DNA from: Perkinsus chesapeaki
Lineage: Eukaryota > Perkinsozoa > Perkinsida > Perkinsidae
Assembly (NCBI GenBank): GCA_013115145.1
Contig: JAAPAO010000001.1
Coordinates: 1-64,000 of the forward strand
Direction of reading: 5' to 3'
DNA: 64,000 bases
The notes below the pieces were generated by a model. That model was not told the DNA's origin and made no database searches. It was given only the letters and a program-made list of their open reading frames with translations. Every line of letters begins with the position of its first letter. Position 1 is the first letter of the stretch. The translations under genes and the position numbers were made by a program. Positions 21,243 to 35,338 of this stretch are shown here, in pieces.

Positions 21243-22463
21243 ATGGTCACCTTTGCACCTTCGATCCCGACGCTGGGGTATTTCAGCAGCACTGCTTTCC
21301 ACAAAGTGACGATATCGGTCTTCCCTACAGATGGGCCACATCAGCCAGAACGACAAGTGCCCTGTAAATTGCCGGCCTCGGACCCCCTTCCCTATGTTCA
21401 AGCTCCCAGGTATCTTAGCTCGAAGCCTGCTTCCGGATCCCATGACTGGGAGATATGTTGGACCATACCGAGTAGCCCGAAGAGATGGGGCGAAACACGT
21501 TCCACAGGTGACAAGCATTCTCTTGCTCGGAACATCGTATCACCCCTCCGATCAGTCCCATGCCGTGTAGAGAGTCCGCTGCCTCCCGCCAAGGCTGGGC
21601 GAAGCGTCGACCTTTCCGAGTACTTCCAGCAGCGCTGCCCCGTTTCCATCGTCGATGTTGCCGAGACCTCGAGCTCTGTTTACTGGCTCCTTGGCAATGG
21701 TTCTGTCATTCACCTTTCTGACCGTCACCTATTCGCTCGTGTCAAGCCCCGTGGTACAACCGAGAACAGCATGCCTCCGAACAAGCTTGCAAAGATATCC
21801 TTGCCGGCCACCAAAGATTTCCTGCATACTCTATTTGAGGACCCCTTCCTGGCTCCCAGAGCACGAATGCTATCTATTCGCCGAGCAGTGTCGTCTATCG
21901 CTGCTGGATGGAAACATGCCCTATTCCTCTCCCATCAAGGAGGAGCCGTCTTCGGACTCGGCGACAACACCAGAGGTCAGCTTGGTCTTCCCGAAGGCAG
22001 ATTTGTAGCAACGGCGCCGATCCAGTTGACCTCACTCGGCAAGCTAACTGTGAAAAGCATTGCCTGCGGTGGACTGTTCTCTCTTTGCCTCGGTCAAGAT
22101 GGTACCATCAGTGCATTTGGGTGCAGTCGTAAAGGTCAACTCGGCTGTGGGAATGTGGCATCTTCGCCGACATCTCCGGCATGCTTGACCCTACCCGATG
22201 GTGCTTCACTCATCTCCTGCGCCCCCGAAACAGCGTGTGCTCTCACCAAGACCGGTCGTCTGTTCGTGTGGGGTGCCTTCCATGCAAAAGGGGAACTCCC
22301 AGACCCTGCTGGGTCATCCATCCGAGAGGTCCGAACTACTACTAATCATTTTGAACCCGTTGAGATTCCCCTCAAAAGGGGAAGCGATGGCCATCTCCCT
22401 GCGGGCAATCCACCACGGCAACTTGCTGTCACCAGCTCTACCATTTTCCTTCTGTTCACATAG
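21243..22463 (+). CDS. RCC1-repeat (beta-propeller) protein
   Basis: This 406-residue uninterrupted frame contains RCC1-type blades in its second half. They read SSIAAGWKHALFLSHQGG then VFGLGDNTRGQLGLPEG, SIACGGLFSLCLGQDGTISA then FGCSRKGQLGCGN, and CALTKTGRLFVWGAF. The spacing is about 50 residues, as expected for RCC1 repeats, but only about three are clear, fewer than the seven of a full propeller. The N-terminal 200 residues are Pro/Ser-rich without a recognised domain. RCC1 itself is the chromatin exchange factor for Ran, but isolated repeats occur in many unrelated proteins, so no specific role is claimed. The ATG at 21243 is used; no introns are needed. Confidence 0.72.
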   Translation: MVTFAPSIPTLGYFSSTAFHKVTISVFPTDGPHQPERQVPCKLPASDPLPYVQAPRYLSSKPASGSHDWEICWTIPSSPKRWGETRSTGDKHSLARNIVSPLRSVPCRVESPLPPAKAGRSVDLSEYFQQRCPVSIVDVAETSSSVYWLLGNGSVIHLSDRHLFARVKPRGTTENSMPPNKLAKISLPATKDFLHTLFEDPFLAPRARMLSIRRAVSSIAAGWKHALFLSHQGGAVFGLGDNTRGQLGLPEGRFVATAPIQLTSLGKLTVKSIACGGLFSLCLGQDGTISAFGCSRKGQLGCGNVASSPTSPACLTLPDGASLISCAPETACALTKTGRLFVWGAFHAKGELPDPAGSSIREVRTTTNHFEPVEIPLKRGSDGHLPAGNPPRQLAVTSSTIFLLFT

Positions 22464-23588
22464 AGTATTCACTAACAAGTATAAGTACTGCCTTTCTCAG
22501 CGTGCAGGCATGTTTACCTTGTTCATACTTCACGTAACATGATCTTGAGAGTCACCATTGAGCAGTGTTGTGTTCCCAATATAACAGGGCATTTCATGGT
22601 TCATTTTACTCCGAAGGGATCGAACGTTAGTTCCATTTTACCCTAATAGCGACTGGTGAACAGTAAAGTGTAAGCATTTCATACACCTCCCTGTTTCCCC
22701 CCGAGCAGCACATCCCCGCCAGGCTCAAGTCCTATTCCGACTAGGCGTTGGATTGAGCGAAGTTGTTCCTTCGTGCACCAATCGTCGTTGCTAAGGATGA
22801 GAATTGCCTCGGTCTCTCTGCGTAGGGGGGTTCTTTTGTTCGCTCCCGAAAGTATTAGCTAGCCCGGATAACAAATAATTTGTTTACGTTAGCTCTGTTA
22901 TATATATGCCCTCATCTGAATCGGTATCATTTCCCATCATTTTCCTGTGTGATCTTTCTAACCCTTCCACAAGTCAAGTCTGAGCTACGGGATGGGGATT
23001 GGCAGCATTATCTATCCCACGGGATTCTCTTTGCCTATCAAAGCCCTAAACCTGGCCTTTTTGCCCCTCAGATGCTCTGGTTCATGTCAAGGCTCGACTA
23101 CCCGACTGAAGGTGGGAGTGCCATCGCTGCAGTTGTTAACATGCGCTCTTGTATTTCCCGCGCGCCATGAAATTGTCATCCTGCGCCGCCTTTCTGCGCG
23201 ACTAGCACGCATGCAGCTGTCGCTGTGATAATGTGCCTGTTGAGTTGCAGCTATACAATGACGGAGGGCCGGTAGGGAAGTCTGAACCTTAGAAGTTTCC
23301 GAAAGGGTGGATTTTTGGATACGGGATGGTCCAGGATTTCGATGCTTCTGTTGTACCACTAAATGAACAGTACTGGAAAAGCCTTACAGCCGAGATTAAA
23401 GCGGGAACAGGATGTCGGAGATGAGAAGATAAATTGTCTTCACCAGCAACTAGCGGGAAAAATCTCAGATGTGAGGATTGGGCACGGAAGGAGCTACGCG
23501 AAAATAGCACTTTGCTCGTCGGCGCATTCTGCCGGCAGCGACAACGCGGTGCGTGGGTGGTGTAATGGTTGATGCTGCTGCCAGCAGG
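22464..23588. other. Unassigned region upstream of the KDM5-like gene
   Basis: About 1.1 kb in which I recognise no domain on either strand. The first exon of the KDM5-like gene must lie here or just downstream. Open frames at 22880-23170 (+), 23289-23627 (-) and 23363-23572 (+) overlap and lack motifs. Confidence 0.4.
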
Positions 23589-27902
<4,314 letters not shown>

Positions 27903-28123
27903 GATCGGCAGTTTTGCCCAATCGACGGCGGCTTTTCAGAGCGACCAATCTACGCGGCGTTCTCCGATCGATCCTTGGCATGAAGGCACTCAATTCGAAA
28001 GAAAGAGGCATACACACCAGAGCAGCAGCAGTAGGCGGTATCACCAAAGTGAGTCTATCGTTTATGAAGTGCCCTACCTAATCCACTTAGTCCCCCACTG
28101 CCCCATCTCCCTCCTCCAATAGG

Positions 28124-28526
28124 ATGGCTAAGTCCGGTACATTGAAGCAAGCGAGCTTCATTCTCACCGGTGGTTACATCATTCTCTATCTTTCGTGCAT
28201 CCTGCGCCTCGCAGGCACGCACGAATCGCTGGGGAAATTCCAGATTGGTCACGAAATGCCAATCGATGAATCGCTATCGAAGGCTCAATTGGCTCTGGCG
28301 CAAGCGACCGATCTTGGTGTAAGCGATTTACCAGAAGAAGCGTAAGTCCCTCGATGGGTTCGACAAGTCTATTACTGAATGTAGGCTCGTCCGTGATTGC
28401 ATTAACGTACATGCTCAAGTGGCTGAAATCGAACTGTCCCGTGGGAAAAAGGAATGTATATCTAATATCGTCGAAGGTCAAACAAACAGTACATTATGGA
28501 GGGCAACATTTGCAAGGAATATTTGA
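28124..28526 (+). CDS. Small membrane-anchored protein of unknown function
   Basis: Two exons around a 43-nt intron (28342-28384) encode 119 residues. The N terminus is basic, followed by one hydrophobic span (FILTGGYIILYLSCILRLAG, about residues 12-31). The rest is a mixed helical region with several acidic residues and two cysteines. The layout, a short N-terminal anchor with a soluble tail, is common in mitochondrial inner-membrane accessory subunits, but I recognise no family. A further in-frame exon upstream (ATG near 27980) could be spliced on; I use the ATG at 28124. Confidence 0.5.
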
Positions 28527-28885
28527 AGCTCAATAACCAACAAAAACAGTTTCCTAGAGCAGTACGATCTCATCTGATTGTTATTCAGTAATAGTCTCAT
28601 TTATAAGTCTCTTCTATTTGATGAGCGGTTGTGTTCTCACAGTACCCATTTGTTCCACGAAAACTACGAAGCGATTGGCTTGATTTGACGTGATTTCACT
28701 TGCAGTGTCCTATATTAGTGCGCATTCACGGAGAACCAAAACCAATTCACAAGTGAGACGAAAAACTCCTTTGACATTTACTTGAAAGAAGACTGTACGG
28801 AATGAGTCAATACTGATCACTCACACCGCGGGGTAACACTTTCTGTATATCACCGTAAGATGATATTTCGGGCAAGGCTACTGGC
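28527..28885. other. Intergenic region between convergent genes
   Basis: The 3' flanks of the small membrane protein and of the first glutathione S-transferase. No gene or repeat was recognised. Confidence 0.55.
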
Positions 28886-29735
28886 TCATTCTTTGACTTC
28901 ACGCTTCTCTCTCCAGAGAGCAACTGCCGGGTGGCTTCCAACCAGCTTTTGGAGGTTAAACAGCAGAGGGAATCCGGCGACAATGTCAGCTGGGATGCCC
29001 GTCAGAATACCCGAGCTGAGCCATTCCAGCACACCAACCAAATCCTGAGCATACAGTGTACTTTAAAGAGAGCGTGTTGAAGCAACCCTACCAGATCAGC
29101 GATGGTCAGATTGTCTCCGGCGGAATACTTGTGTTCTCCCATTATCTTTTCAATCCTTCCGAAATAGAACGGCAAGGTCGTTTCACCCAATTCCTAAGGT
29201 AGAATGCCGTAATTTGAAAACTGGTTGACCTATGTAGGGCGCCTCGGAAAACAAAAAGCTCCCACCTTGCGAGCAGCTGCTTTCTGCGCTTCATCGGTCA
29301 TATGAACCGTTGGGCCAATCTTGCCCCTAACATCGGTCACAATGCCCAGCATTTCGTCAACACGAAGCCTCTGGCGTGGATCGTCAGGATAGAGATTTAC
29401 TGATGGATTTAACTGCAGCAGCACACATATGTCGTTTGGCAATCAACCTACTCTTTCGTTCTTACCGAACCAACATAGCGTAAGATAGCAGTAGACTGGC
29501 TGGCCATAGTGCCGTCTTCGAATTCCAATACTGGAAGCTGGTTCATCGGATAGATATTAGCCGCCTTCTTAGCAGCCCAATCACCTCGGGCGACACGGAC
29601 ATCATCAAACTTGATACCTAATCGAGGTCACCGCAATGACAACCTTTAGTTCAACTGGTCACCTGAGATTGCGAATGCCAGACGGATCGGTTCACCGCGA
29701 TTGGCAGCATCGAAATAGTGAAGCTTGAGGACCAT
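28886..29735 (-). CDS. Glutathione S-transferase, copy 1 of a tandem array
   Basis: This cytosolic enzyme conjugates glutathione to electrophiles. The start ATG at 29735 begins MVLKLHYFDAANRGEPIRLA, the sigma/mu-like N terminus with the catalytic Tyr in LHYFD. After a short intron it continues FDDVRVARGDWAAKKA and LPVLEFEDGTMASQSTAILR, the thioredoxin-fold glutathione-binding motif with its cis-Pro and Gln-Ser. The helical domain shows NLYPDDPRQRLRVDEM, YSAGDNLTIADLV (the N-capping box) and a C terminus HPAVALWREKREVKE. About 210 residues in five exons. It is the member farthest from the tRNA-Ile gene. Intron positions match those of the next two copies. Confidence 0.88.
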
Positions 29736-30025
29736 GAATAACGAACAAGTTAGTCCAACCACAGCTGAATCGCATGACACCATGGCGAACTTTCGATCTC
29801 CCTTCCCAAAGAGGATTTTCCAGTACATAAATTCGTATCACTAACACGTGGCGCGCGTTAAGTCTGTGCACGCATGCATAAACACAAACAACGAACCGCA
29901 AGGAATTAAGCAATTAAGCAACCTGTGAAACTCAACCTTAGAGAATTCACTTAAAAACTCACAAGATATGCCACGATGAAAGTGATATGATTAGGCACGA
30001 CGAAATGAAAGTTATCGAGCCCTTC

Positions 30026-30944
30026 TCAAGAACTGGCACTGACTTGGCGTTTATCCTTCCATGAGGATACTCTGGAATCAGAGAAGACATTAGCTTGGAC
30101 ACGTTTAAGATTAGTATAGGGATCACACACAGTAGTAGGCAGACCGTCGATGTAACCACTGCTGAAGACTTCCATCATGTTGGACAGTAACTACGAAAGG
30201 ATGATACCTGGGCGATCAACTTCCCTGGCGTGGAGCACAATTCCGGAAGGAATGCGGCGAGATGGCGCCGGTTCGCGACTTGGACTCTTCTGGAAGTTGA
30301 CAAACATCGGCACCACCCTACTCACCAAATCCGCGATAGTCATCTTGTCTCCGGTACAGAACTTCTTATCACCGACCATTTTATCAAGCTTACCAAAAGT
30401 GAACGGAATCTCTTCTTCGGCAAGGGCCTGATACACAAGAGCTTCTGATCAGCACAATAGTAGAGCGCAGAGGTTGGAGGCTACCTTTCGGACGGCCATC
30501 TTCATATCATCGTTCATCTTCATGGACGCGGCAACCTTGACGTGTATATCCTTGACTATATCCATGACTTCATCAACTCGGAGGCGATCGAGGGCATCAG
30601 CGGGGTACAATCCAACAGATGGGTTCAACTAAGATTGATGAAGTGTGCTTAGATTGCGACTTGTGCAAAACTTACAGATCCGACGTAACGAAGAATGGCG
30701 TAGCCTTGCGTGATCATTGATCCATCCTTCTTGAGTTCCAAAACTGGGACTTGACCGAGAGGGAACTCAGCCTTCTTCGCCGGGAACTCGGCGAAGGGAA
30801 TTCTGCAGTCTTCAAATTCGATACCTGCAGCGAATGGCCCGCGCCAGGAAAGTAAGGGGAGATCTCACCAGACACGGCAAACGCCATTCTGATGTGTTCG
30901 GCTGCACCAGCGGAGTCGAAATAGTGAAGTTTGTATTGGGCCAT
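30026..30944 (-). CDS. Glutathione S-transferase, copy 2 of a tandem array
   Basis: The start ATG at 30944 begins MAQYKLHYFDSAGAAEHIRM with the catalytic Tyr conserved. It continues into a thioredoxin-fold exon (VLELKKDG near the cis-Pro region) and a helical exon with FGKLDKMVGDKKFCTGDKMT and ADLV. The next intron is longer than in the sister copies, about 130 nt. The last exon reads MMEVFSSGYIDGLPTTV and ends RVSSWKDKRQVSASS with stop at 30026-30028. The EPIR of the other copies is EHIR here, at the edge of the glutathione site. Function as in copy 1; substrate preference is unknown. Confidence 0.83.
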
Positions 30945-31246
30945 AGTGCAAGTTGGATCGACTACGACAACAAACGGGCTTGCATGTGCGACAGAAACTG
31001 CACACCACTGCAACGTCACCGCTCACTAGATTCTGTCACAAAGTCTTGCACAATTTCAAGAGACACAGAGAATCTGAAACCGCCATGCAAAAGCGTTCGC
31101 CCAAATGCCGAGGCGCAGAAGCCAGGATTGGGGTAACTTATTATTGCTTGCCCGTCAATCATTGCAAACGCAACCGTACTAGTCGTAAGAAAAACTTGAC
31201 AAGAGCGCTGTCAAATATTGAATGCTTAAAGAGCTGTGCTAACCGG

Positions 31247-32217
31247 TTAGGCGGGGGCTGCTTTCACTTCGCGCTTTTCACGCCACAGCTTCACAGCGGG
31301 GTTGGCTGAAACCAAGCCTTGAATCTTCTGGAGTTGAGCATAAGAATCTAAGATGGTCGGTCGAATGCTCAGTTGAACGACATGGAACATCCAATCCAGC
31401 ACAGAATCTATAACCTGTATTCAGACAGCAATGAGTTTTTGACACTCGCGCGCGGTGATTCTTACCAAGTCGGAGATTGTGAGGTGGTCTCCTGCTGAGT
31501 ATCTGTAGTTTCCGATCATGCTTTGAACTCTGTCGAAATAGAAAGGGTAAACAGTCTTTAACAGTTCCTAAAGCAAGCGTCGATTTGACCCGTCCAGACT
31601 CACAGCGCTGCATCGTTTCCACTGAGCAAGGACATTTCCGCGCCTTGCACACTGTGCTTCAGCGCAACCAATCTGTCGAGTGGATGAGAAAGCGCGTCCT
31701 TACCTCGCGGGCAGTGGCTCGGGTCGGCCCCTCTGGCATCACATTCACCACCCGAGTCTTCTCTCGGATATCGGCAAATGTTTCCATTATCTGGTCTATG
31801 CGAAGTCTCTCCAGAGGATCGTTGGGATAGAGACCGTACGAAGGGCGCAGCTGAAAATCAAAACTAGGTTGCAGGTTAAGCGGGGGAAGTACAAGAGTAA
31901 CGTATACCACAGTCCAGTTTTGATGAGGCTTACCGTGGCCACATATCTCAAGATGGCATAACTCTGAACTGCCATCTTTCCATCGGGGAACTCTAACACG
32001 GGCAGCTGGTCCAGTGGAAACACATGCTGGGGCTTGAGAGTTTTCGCCCATTCATCCCTAGAGATGCGGTGATCCACGAAAGGAATGCCTGAATAATGAT
32101 AGGAGGTTCTGTGCTAGCTCTGTGACGGCCTTGGTCACCTTGAATGGCAAATGATAGACGGATTGGCTCCGCTCTGGCGGCTACATCGAAATAGTGTAGC
32201 GTAAGAAGTCCTGACAT
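31247..32217 (-). CDS. Glutathione S-transferase, copy 3 of a tandem array
   Basis: The start ATG at 32217 begins MSGLLTLHYFDVAARAEPIR with the catalytic Tyr. Later exons read DQLPVLEFPDGKMAVQSYAI, LYPNDPLERLRIDQIMETFA, YSAGDHLTISDLV and a C terminus ANPAVKLWREKREVKAAPA with stop TAA at 31247-31249. The closing WREKREVK motif is shared with copy 1, so these two are closer to each other than to copy 2. Head-to-tail orientation and matching introns indicate duplication by unequal crossover. Confidence 0.86.
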
Positions 32218-32535
32218 CTAACTTAGTCGAAATTTGATTATCAAATAAGTTTATACTGGAGAGCGACCACTGGGTAAGCTCGATTTAGCTGACGAAGCTC
32301 CTTTATGTCCATGGCAACCTTTAACTGAGTGTGACTGCCAGCGCAGAGGAGCGCACAACGGCTATACATGGAAATGGATAACCACATTATCAACGTATCT
32401 AGATCGTAAGGCGTATACCGCGGAATGTCAAGCCAGAACATGGGATTCGTATGGGAATAGCCGGTTGCTTTGAAGAAGCTAGATACGTAGTGTGCAGCTG
32501 CGCGAGTGGCAAATGACCAGTCACTGTGAACGAAA
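32218..32535. other. Spacer with an open minus-strand frame
   Basis: On the minus strand a frame without an ATG at its start runs from just downstream of the tRNA-Ile gene to 32241. It contains MFWLDIPRYTPYDLDT and a hydrophobic stretch. I recognise no family, and it may be a gene remnant. No splice model connects it to the neighbouring transferase gene. Confidence 0.35.
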
Positions 32536-32608
32536 TAGTCCCGGCGGGGGTCGAACCCACGACCTACGGCTCATAAGACCGTCGCTCTAACCACTGAGCT
32601 ACAGGACC
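32536..32608 (-). tRNA. tRNA-Ile (anticodon UAU)
   Basis: The minus strand folds as a complete cloverleaf. The acceptor GGTCCTG pairs with CGGGACT through two G-U pairs. The D arm is GCTC/GAGC, the anticodon stem ACGGT/GCCGT, and the loop CTTATGA with anticodon TAT. The T arm is GTGGG-TTCGACC-CCCGC and the discriminator A. No intron. G at position 37 is unusual for an isoleucine tRNA, so identity by anticodon should be confirmed. Confidence 0.85.
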
Positions 32609-32861
32609 GCACACCAGCTTAGTTGCGTTTAATGGGCGATGATTATTCAATTCGGATAATTCGGGCGACGATCTCAAGTCAAAGACGCAAATCCGAGGTA
32701 CAAGTGAACGACGAGCCACAACAACACTTTGTGATACACTTGAATACCCTCAAACGGTATAGGGAAAATATGACCCGTCTCGATTGAACTTCGAATCGTG
32801 ATCAACCGCTTATTATAACGCAACGTCTGCTTTATTAACAGAAACAACCGAGGAAGAACCA

Positions 32862-35175
32862 TCATGAAACTCGCATACCCTGCCGGGCTGCTGTTCTACG
32901 CGACTCTCGCTTGTGCCTATTCTTGGCGGCCCTTAGCTTAGTCAACTCCCGTGCATGTCTCCATGGCAAACCGCGACCCTTTGCCTTCTTCACTTGCTCG
33001 GCGTCAAACGTCTTCGGCACGCGCTCAAGGACGTGGGCCTCTACTGCACCAGATTTCATCAGGTAGTCTACGCTAGCATTCGGCACGTCGGCCACCCATC
33101 CCGCTTCGGCCTTTCTTACCCTTTCGAGCGGGCAAGGGACGCGAGACTTCAAAGCATCAACTGATGGATAGAGCGAATGTTCGAAGTCCGAGATCATCAC
33201 AGCAGTGAAATCTGGCACTCCAGAATATAAGGACACTTTACTCTTTTTTGGTTGGAGCTGACCGTCAGTATTCAACAGCGATACTATTCTTGCCATAACC
33301 TCTGTCGCTCTACCCTCGGCGACCAGATCTTGGGCGATACCCTCCAGGCACTTCCATGACCCCTGGTGAACCGATAGTATTTCTGTCGCCACTGCGGCAT
33401 ATGCATGAGACCTGAGCTCTTCTTCGGTAGGCAGGTTAGTATTATCGAAGTTCTGTTTCGTTGCTTCAATAATCTTCTGCATCATCGGCCAGTCGCTTTT
33501 ATCATATAATGTGATCACCTCGCCTTCCTCACCCGCTCTCCCCGTACGGCCAGCTCGATGGATATACGCAGTCGGCTCTTCTGGAGGCCGAAAGAGGATG
33601 ACGTATTGCAGTCCCGGCAAGTCAATTCCCCGACTCAGCAGGTCAGTGGTGACAAGGAAGCGGATACGTCTGCCTCGGAAGGAGTTCAGGAGCCAATCAC
33701 GCTGGCTCTGCGGCATGTCGGAATGCAGCGGTTTCACGCCCAACGCCTCGATCGCAGGATGCCTTGCTATCGCTAATGCCTCCTTGGTGGTATTCGCAAA
33801 GATCAGAGCTTGACTATCAGCAATAAGGCTTCGGAGAACATGACAGAGTCCGCGATAACGAGTGAGATTCGCCCGTTCTGGTAGGCGGATCATTTTGTGT
33901 GATGTTGACCGGACGGTTGCTGGCTGACGATAACCTGCACAGGAGATAGAGAGGAAGACCCTCGCCACGATACGACAAAGAGGGTAAACGGAGCAAGGAA
34001 AGCCACACCAAATCAATTCGCACACCTGGGCTGGTCTTACTAAAGCCATTGGCAACCAGGTCAACTTTAATAGGGTGGCTCCCACCGAGCTCCGATACCT
34101 TGCCGACAACCGCGTCAGACATTGATGCCGAGAAAACCACAGTTTGTGGAGAGAAGGGCTTCACTTGTGCCAATAGCGATTCGACATGGCTATTTGTTTT
34201 GGTGCCATCTGAGAATCAACACGTTAGTGTTAGTGGAGTTCTCGCGGAAGTAGCACGAGGCATTATCGACTATGCTTGCAATACGCCGTTCACCTTTTAG
34301 CATAACATCTGCCTCATCAAGAACGATTATCCTAACCTTCCCAACAGGGATTGCTCCGTTTGTTATTAGCTGACCTAAGCGTCCGGGTGTGCCAATAACT
34401 ATCTGAAGAAGTGGTATGTACTGGATCAAAAAATAAAGGTAGCGAGATTCATCCCAGCCCCGTTCACTAGTAAGTCACTGTAGACCCGCACCGCACCTCT
34501 GGTTTATTATTTTCCACCTCCCTCGTCAATGCTTTCATATTTCCATGCCCTCCAGTAGCCAGTACAATCGTAACTTTAGGCATCAAAGACAACAAGACAG
34601 ACGCCACCTGCAAGTTAGCTTGTTGTCCATCGGCAGTTGTCTATCACTACCTGTCGGCTCAACTCACGGGATGGCAGAACAATCAGAGCTGCACCGGGCC
34701 CAGAGAAATGCTCATTACGCAGACGCTCAGTTATCGGTAGCAAATACGCTAGCGTCTTGCCAGTACCAGTACGTGCTCGCCCGACGAAGGATTGTCCCCT
34801 GGAAGGTGAAATAGCGCCATCGCACAATAAGCCGGATGGCGGGATCGAACCGCCGACCTCCAGTTTACAAGACTGGCGCTCTACCACTAAGCTAAACCGG
34901 CTTGTTAAACGCACATGCTGTCTTGAGGCTTCAAAAGAAAGCAAGATCCGAAATTTCATCGTGTAGCCCGCGTTGAAGCGAACAAAGCCAACTTACTTTA
35001 TAATAGGCTCAAAGGACTTCTCCTGTATGCGAGTTAGACTTGTGAACCCCATTGCTCGTAGCGCATTCTTCACACTTTGAGACAGGAACCCCAACGAGTC
35101 TAATGAAGTCATGCGTTCTGCAGCAGCACTCGAGAACCGACGTCGAAGTGAGAACAAGCATGCCCCAGGTGCCAT
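32862..35175 (-). CDS. DEAD-box RNA helicase, probably mitochondrial
   Basis: The ATP-dependent helicase core is complete across several exons. The Q motif is SLTRIQEKSFEPI, motif I ARTGTGKT, Ia PSREL, Ib GTPGR, II DEAD and III SAS (VFSASM). Motif IV is LIFANT, V RGIDLPG and VI HRAGRTGRAG. The first residues (MAPGACLFSLRRRFSSAAAE) are basic, hydroxylated and free of acidic residues until the end, like a mitochondrial presequence with an RRRFS-type cleavage site. After the core, about 170 residues include a compact domain (VPDFTAVMISDFEHSL) and a very basic C terminus (KNRHKRESRRTAARQ). A role in organellar RNA processing or ribosome assembly is likely but inferred. The intron after FEPIIK houses a tRNA-Thr gene. 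Start ATG 35175, stop 32862-32864. Confidence 0.86.
34831..34901 (-). tRNA. tRNA-Thr (anticodon UGU) inside an intron of the helicase gene
   Basis: Cloverleaf on the minus strand. The acceptor is GCCGGTT/ATCCGGC with one T-T mismatch. The D arm is GCTT/GAGC, the anticodon stem CCAGT/ACTGG with loop CTTGTAA (anticodon TGT). The T arm is GGCGG-TTCGATC-CCGCC. It lies in the same orientation as the host gene, between the donor after FEPIIK (about 34994) and the acceptor before GQSFVGRARTG (about 34801). Confidence 0.88.
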
Positions 35176-35338
35176 CCTGGCATATATAAACTGGAAAAAC
35201 CCAGCTCCGCCCTAGTTCCCTACCCACCACTGGAGGTCAAACGCAAGGCATATTAATTTGGTAGCTTCAAAAGATATTTTAATGCTGCAGGTTTCTTGCA
35301 GCCAATTGTCTCATGCATTGCGAACGTCCAATAAGTTA

